From: Dickeya zeae NCPPB 2538
GTDB taxonomy: Bacteria > Pseudomonadota > Gammaproteobacteria > Enterobacterales > Enterobacteriaceae
Reading direction: 5' to 3'
DNA: 64,000 nt
NCBI RefSeq assembly: GCF_000406165.1
Contig: NZ_CM001977.1
Coordinates: 3,507,660-3,571,659 of the forward strand
The stretch's first letter is position 1, and each line of letters starts with the position of its first letter. The position numbers were made by a program, and so were the translations under genes. Shown in pieces: positions 61,774-64,000 of the stretch. A model generated the notes under the pieces. That model was not told the origin of the DNA. It saw only the letters and a list, made by a program, of their open reading frames with translations, and searched no databases.

Positions 61774-64000
61774 TTACTCCAGCCACGTTTTCCAGCTCTG
61801 CAACACCTGCTGACGCTCGGCGGTAAAGCTATCCTGTCCGACCCGACTGGGTAACTCCTGCAACGCCAGATGATGGATTTCATCGCGCAGGGTGATGTAA
61901 GCCAGCCGCAACGCCTCAGCTTCGGCCTCCTGCATCACGCCGTGGCGGGCCAGCAGCTCCAAAATACGCACGTTATCAGACCAACGCGTTAATCGCGGTT
62001 CCTGAGCTGCATAGCGCAGCACCAGATACTGCGCGATAAATTCGATATCGGTAATCCCGCCAGCGTCTGCTTTAATATCGAATCCCATGTCCTTACTGGC
62101 GTGATGCTGACGCATCTTTTCGCGCATTTCCCGTACTTCGGTGCGCAAAGCGTCGCCGTCACGCTCACGACATAAAATACGCTGGCGGATCTGCTCGAAC
62201 TGCTGCTGTATGGCAGGCTCGCCATAGACAACCCGAGCACGGACCAGAGCCTGATGCTCCCAGGTCCAGGCTTCGTTACACTGATAGTCTTCAAACGCCG
62301 CCACGGTACTCACCAGCATGCCCGCCGCCCCCGAAGGCCTTAAACGCGCATCCACCTCGTACAAAATGCCGGATGAGGTACGGGTACTAAAGAGGTGCAT
62401 CACACGCTGGGCCAGACGCAGGTAGAACTGGCGGCCATCAATACTGCGCTCACCGTCGGTCATGACGTTATCAGGGCAATCGATCAGAAACACCAGGTCC
62501 AGATCCGAACTGTAACCCAGTTCCCAGCCCCCCAACTTGCCATACCCCACAACCGCGAAGCCTCGCCCAGACTGAGCATGCAAGTGGGTCGGCTGACCGT
62601 AACGCGTTGTCATCTGGCTCCACGCCTGCTGCACGACCGCCGCGATGATGGCTTCCGCCAGATAGGTTAAGTGATCGCTCACTTTCATGACCGGCAATGC
62701 GCCGACAATATCGGCAGCGGCAATACGCAAATGCTGCGCTTGCTTGAACTGACGCAGGGCTTCCAGTTGCTGCTCTTCATCGTCTGTCGGTACGCGCATC
62801 AGGTATTGGCGCAGCTCATCGGCGTAAGCATCCAGCGCAATGGGTTGATACAGACTGGCGGGATCGAGCAGTTCATCCAGCAGCAAGGGATAGCGCGCCA
62901 GTTGGCTTGCGATCATCGGTGATACAGCACACAGTCGGATCAACTGCGTCAACGCCGCACGTGATTCCAGCAACAACTCCAGATAGGTCGTGCGGGTCAC
63001 AATCCCCAGCAACAACGGCGTCAGACGCGCCACGATAACATCCGCGTTTGCGTGACTGCAGGCCTGCGCCAGCAACGCGGGCATCAGTTGATCCAACACG
63101 TCGCGACCGCGCGGCCCGATAGTGCGGCGAGATAAATCGGCGCGAAAATCCGCTACCCGAGTCAGCAAACGCTCACACACCTCGGCGGTCAGCTGTGGTG
63201 ACAGCACCGACAGATCCGCACTCTCCAGCCCATCCTGCCACAGGCTGCTGTAATGGCTGTGTTCCGGGGTTTCACTGCCGTCAGGCGCGTCATCGCCAAT
63301 CAATTCATGGAACACCGCACGTACCGCCTGCATCTGCTGATGTAAGCGTTCACTCAGTTGCTGCCAGTCGTCACAACGCATTCCCCACGCCAGTCGCGCC
63401 TGATTTAGCGCATCTTCCGGCAAGGTTTGCGTTTGCTCATCGGCGATCGATTGCAGCAGGTTCTCCAGTCGACGTAAAAACAGATACGCCTCGCGCAACT
63501 GGGCTGCCTGCACCGGGGTCAATAACCCTAACGCGCCCACTTGCTCCAGCGTCGGTAACAAAGAGCGCCCTTGCAAAGTAGGTTCACGTCCCCCCCGAAT
63601 CAACTGGAATACCTGGGTGATGAATTCCACTTCACGGATGCCGCCCGCCCCCAGCTTGATGTTGTTACGCAAATCACGCCGACGCACTTCGCGGGCGATC
63701 ATGCTCTTCATGTTGCGTAGCGACTGGATCACACTGAAATCGATATAACGGCGGAACACAAACGGCCGTAACAGACGAATCAATTCCTGACTGTAATGGT
63801 CATCATCGCCGCCCATCAGCCGGGCTTTGACCATCGCATAACGTTCCCAGTCACGCCCTTGTTCCTGATAGTAATCTTCCAACGCGGCAAAACTCATCAC
63901 CAGCGGGCCGCTGTCACCAAACGGCCGCAGACGCATATCGACCCGATACACAAACCCGTCTACCGTCGGCTGGTCCAGCGCTTTAATCAACCGCTGTCCA
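61774..64000 (-). CDS. glnE: Glutamine synthetase adenylyltransferase/deadenylylase (5' part outside window)
   Basis: Controls glutamine synthetase by adding or removing AMP in response to PII. The visible part covers about 742 residues of a protein usually near 950; the N-terminus lies beyond the right edge and the frame is open to 64000. It contains the end of the N-terminal deadenylylase domain (RPFGDSGPLVMSFAALEDYYQ) and the C-terminal adenylylase domain (GYGKLGGWELGYSSDLDLVF and RLRPSGAAGMLVSTVAAFEDYQ). The two domains are related, as the repeated RPFG/RPSG pattern shows. Upstream of hldE by about 105 bases. Confidence 0.96.
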   Translation of the reverse strand, partial: GQRLIKALDQPTVDGFVYRVDMRLRPFGDSGPLVMSFAALEDYYQEQGRDWERYAMVKARLMGGDDDHYSQELIRLLRPFVFRRYIDFSVIQSLRNMKSMIAREVRRRDLRNNIKLGAGGIREVEFITQVFQLIRGGREPTLQGRSLLPTLEQVGALGLLTPVQAAQLREAYLFLRRLENLLQSIADEQTQTLPEDALNQARLAWGMRCDDWQQLSERLHQQMQAVRAVFHELIGDDAPDGSETPEHSHYSSLWQDGLESADLSVLSPQLTAEVCERLLTRVADFRADLSRRTIGPRGRDVLDQLMPALLAQACSHANADVIVARLTPLLLGIVTRTTYLELLLESRAALTQLIRLCAVSPMIASQLARYPLLLDELLDPASLYQPIALDAYADELRQYLMRVPTDDEEQQLEALRQFKQAQHLRIAAADIVGALPVMKVSDHLTYLAEAIIAAVVQQAWSQMTTRYGQPTHLHAQSGRGFAVVGYGKLGGWELGYSSDLDLVFLIDCPDNVMTDGERSIDGRQFYLRLAQRVMHLFSTRTSSGILYEVDARLRPSGAAGMLVSTVAAFEDYQCNEAWTWEHQALVRARVVYGEPAIQQQFEQIRQRILCRERDGDALRTEVREMREKMRQHHASKDMGFDIKADAGGITDIEFIAQYLVLRYAAQEPRLTRWSDNVRILELLARHGVMQEAEAEALRLAYITLRDEIHHLALQELPSRVGQDSFTAERQQVLQSWKTWLE

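Overview
The window comes from a plant-associated enterobacterium, most likely Dickeya (the former Erwinia chrysanthemi group) or its close relative Musicola. The evidence is enterobacterial gene order, high-GC codon use, and a rhamnogalacturonan-catabolism pair matching rhiT-rhiN beside other pectin-type carbohydrate genes. This assignment rests on recognition of the proteins, not on a database search. No rRNA, tRNA, prophage, CRISPR array or intact insertion sequence is visible.

Layout. 1-6.4 kb: gmhB, divergent from the MetJ-type promoter of the methionine importer metNIQ, then rcsF-trmO and proS. 6.5-12.6 kb: rpoS, nlpD, pcm, a site where surE seems to be deleted, then truD, ispF, ispD and ftsB, all on the minus strand. 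12.8-23.2 kb: ygbE and one long sulfate-assimilation block (cysJIH and cysGDNC) with an unrecognised ParB/sulfiredoxin-fold gene in its middle. 23.5-28.5 kb: an accessory carbohydrate island between cysJ and queD, holding a putative TIM-barrel hydrolase, an orphan ABC sugar-binding protein and a cytoplasmic GH28 enzyme. 28.6-34 kb: queD, queE, a periplasmic metallo-beta-lactamase-fold hydrolase, and rhiN/rhiT. 34.3-44.9 kb: eno, pyrG, mazG, relA, rlmD and barA; mazEF is absent between relA and mazG. 45-54.5 kb: a contiguous D-glucarate/galactarate block (garK, garR, garL, gudD, gudX, gudP and divergent garD). Its 0.7-kb divergent spacer carries a 141-bp MITE-like element. 54.5-57.9 kb: a gene-poor stretch with a candidate small RNA, an aer-type energy taxis receptor, and two tandem FlxA-like small proteins, each with an exact sigma-28 -10 box and its own terminator. 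57.9-64 kb: a DUF3820 gene, ligA, hldE and the 3' part of glnE.

How the genes work together. Three themes stand out. Sulfur and methionine: cysDNC activates sulfate, cysH and cysJI reduce it to sulfide, CysG makes the siroheme that CysI needs, and metNIQ imports methionine. Plant sugar acids: RhiT/RhiN, the GH28 enzyme and the sugar-binding protein act on pectin fragments, while gar/gud genes convert glucarate and galactarate to glycerate 2-phosphate, which enolase (also here) uses. Global control: RpoS, RelA, BarA and RcsF all lie in the window. GmhB and HldE, at opposite ends, act in the same ADP-heptose pathway.

The most notable items are the paired FlxA-like proteins with a shared acidic-hydrophobic C-terminal tail, the ParB/Srx-fold gene inside the cysteine operon, the surE scar, the orphan terminator with a promoter that suggests a small RNA of about 60 nt, and repeated short degenerate tandem arrays (14-20 bp units) in several intergenic spacers.
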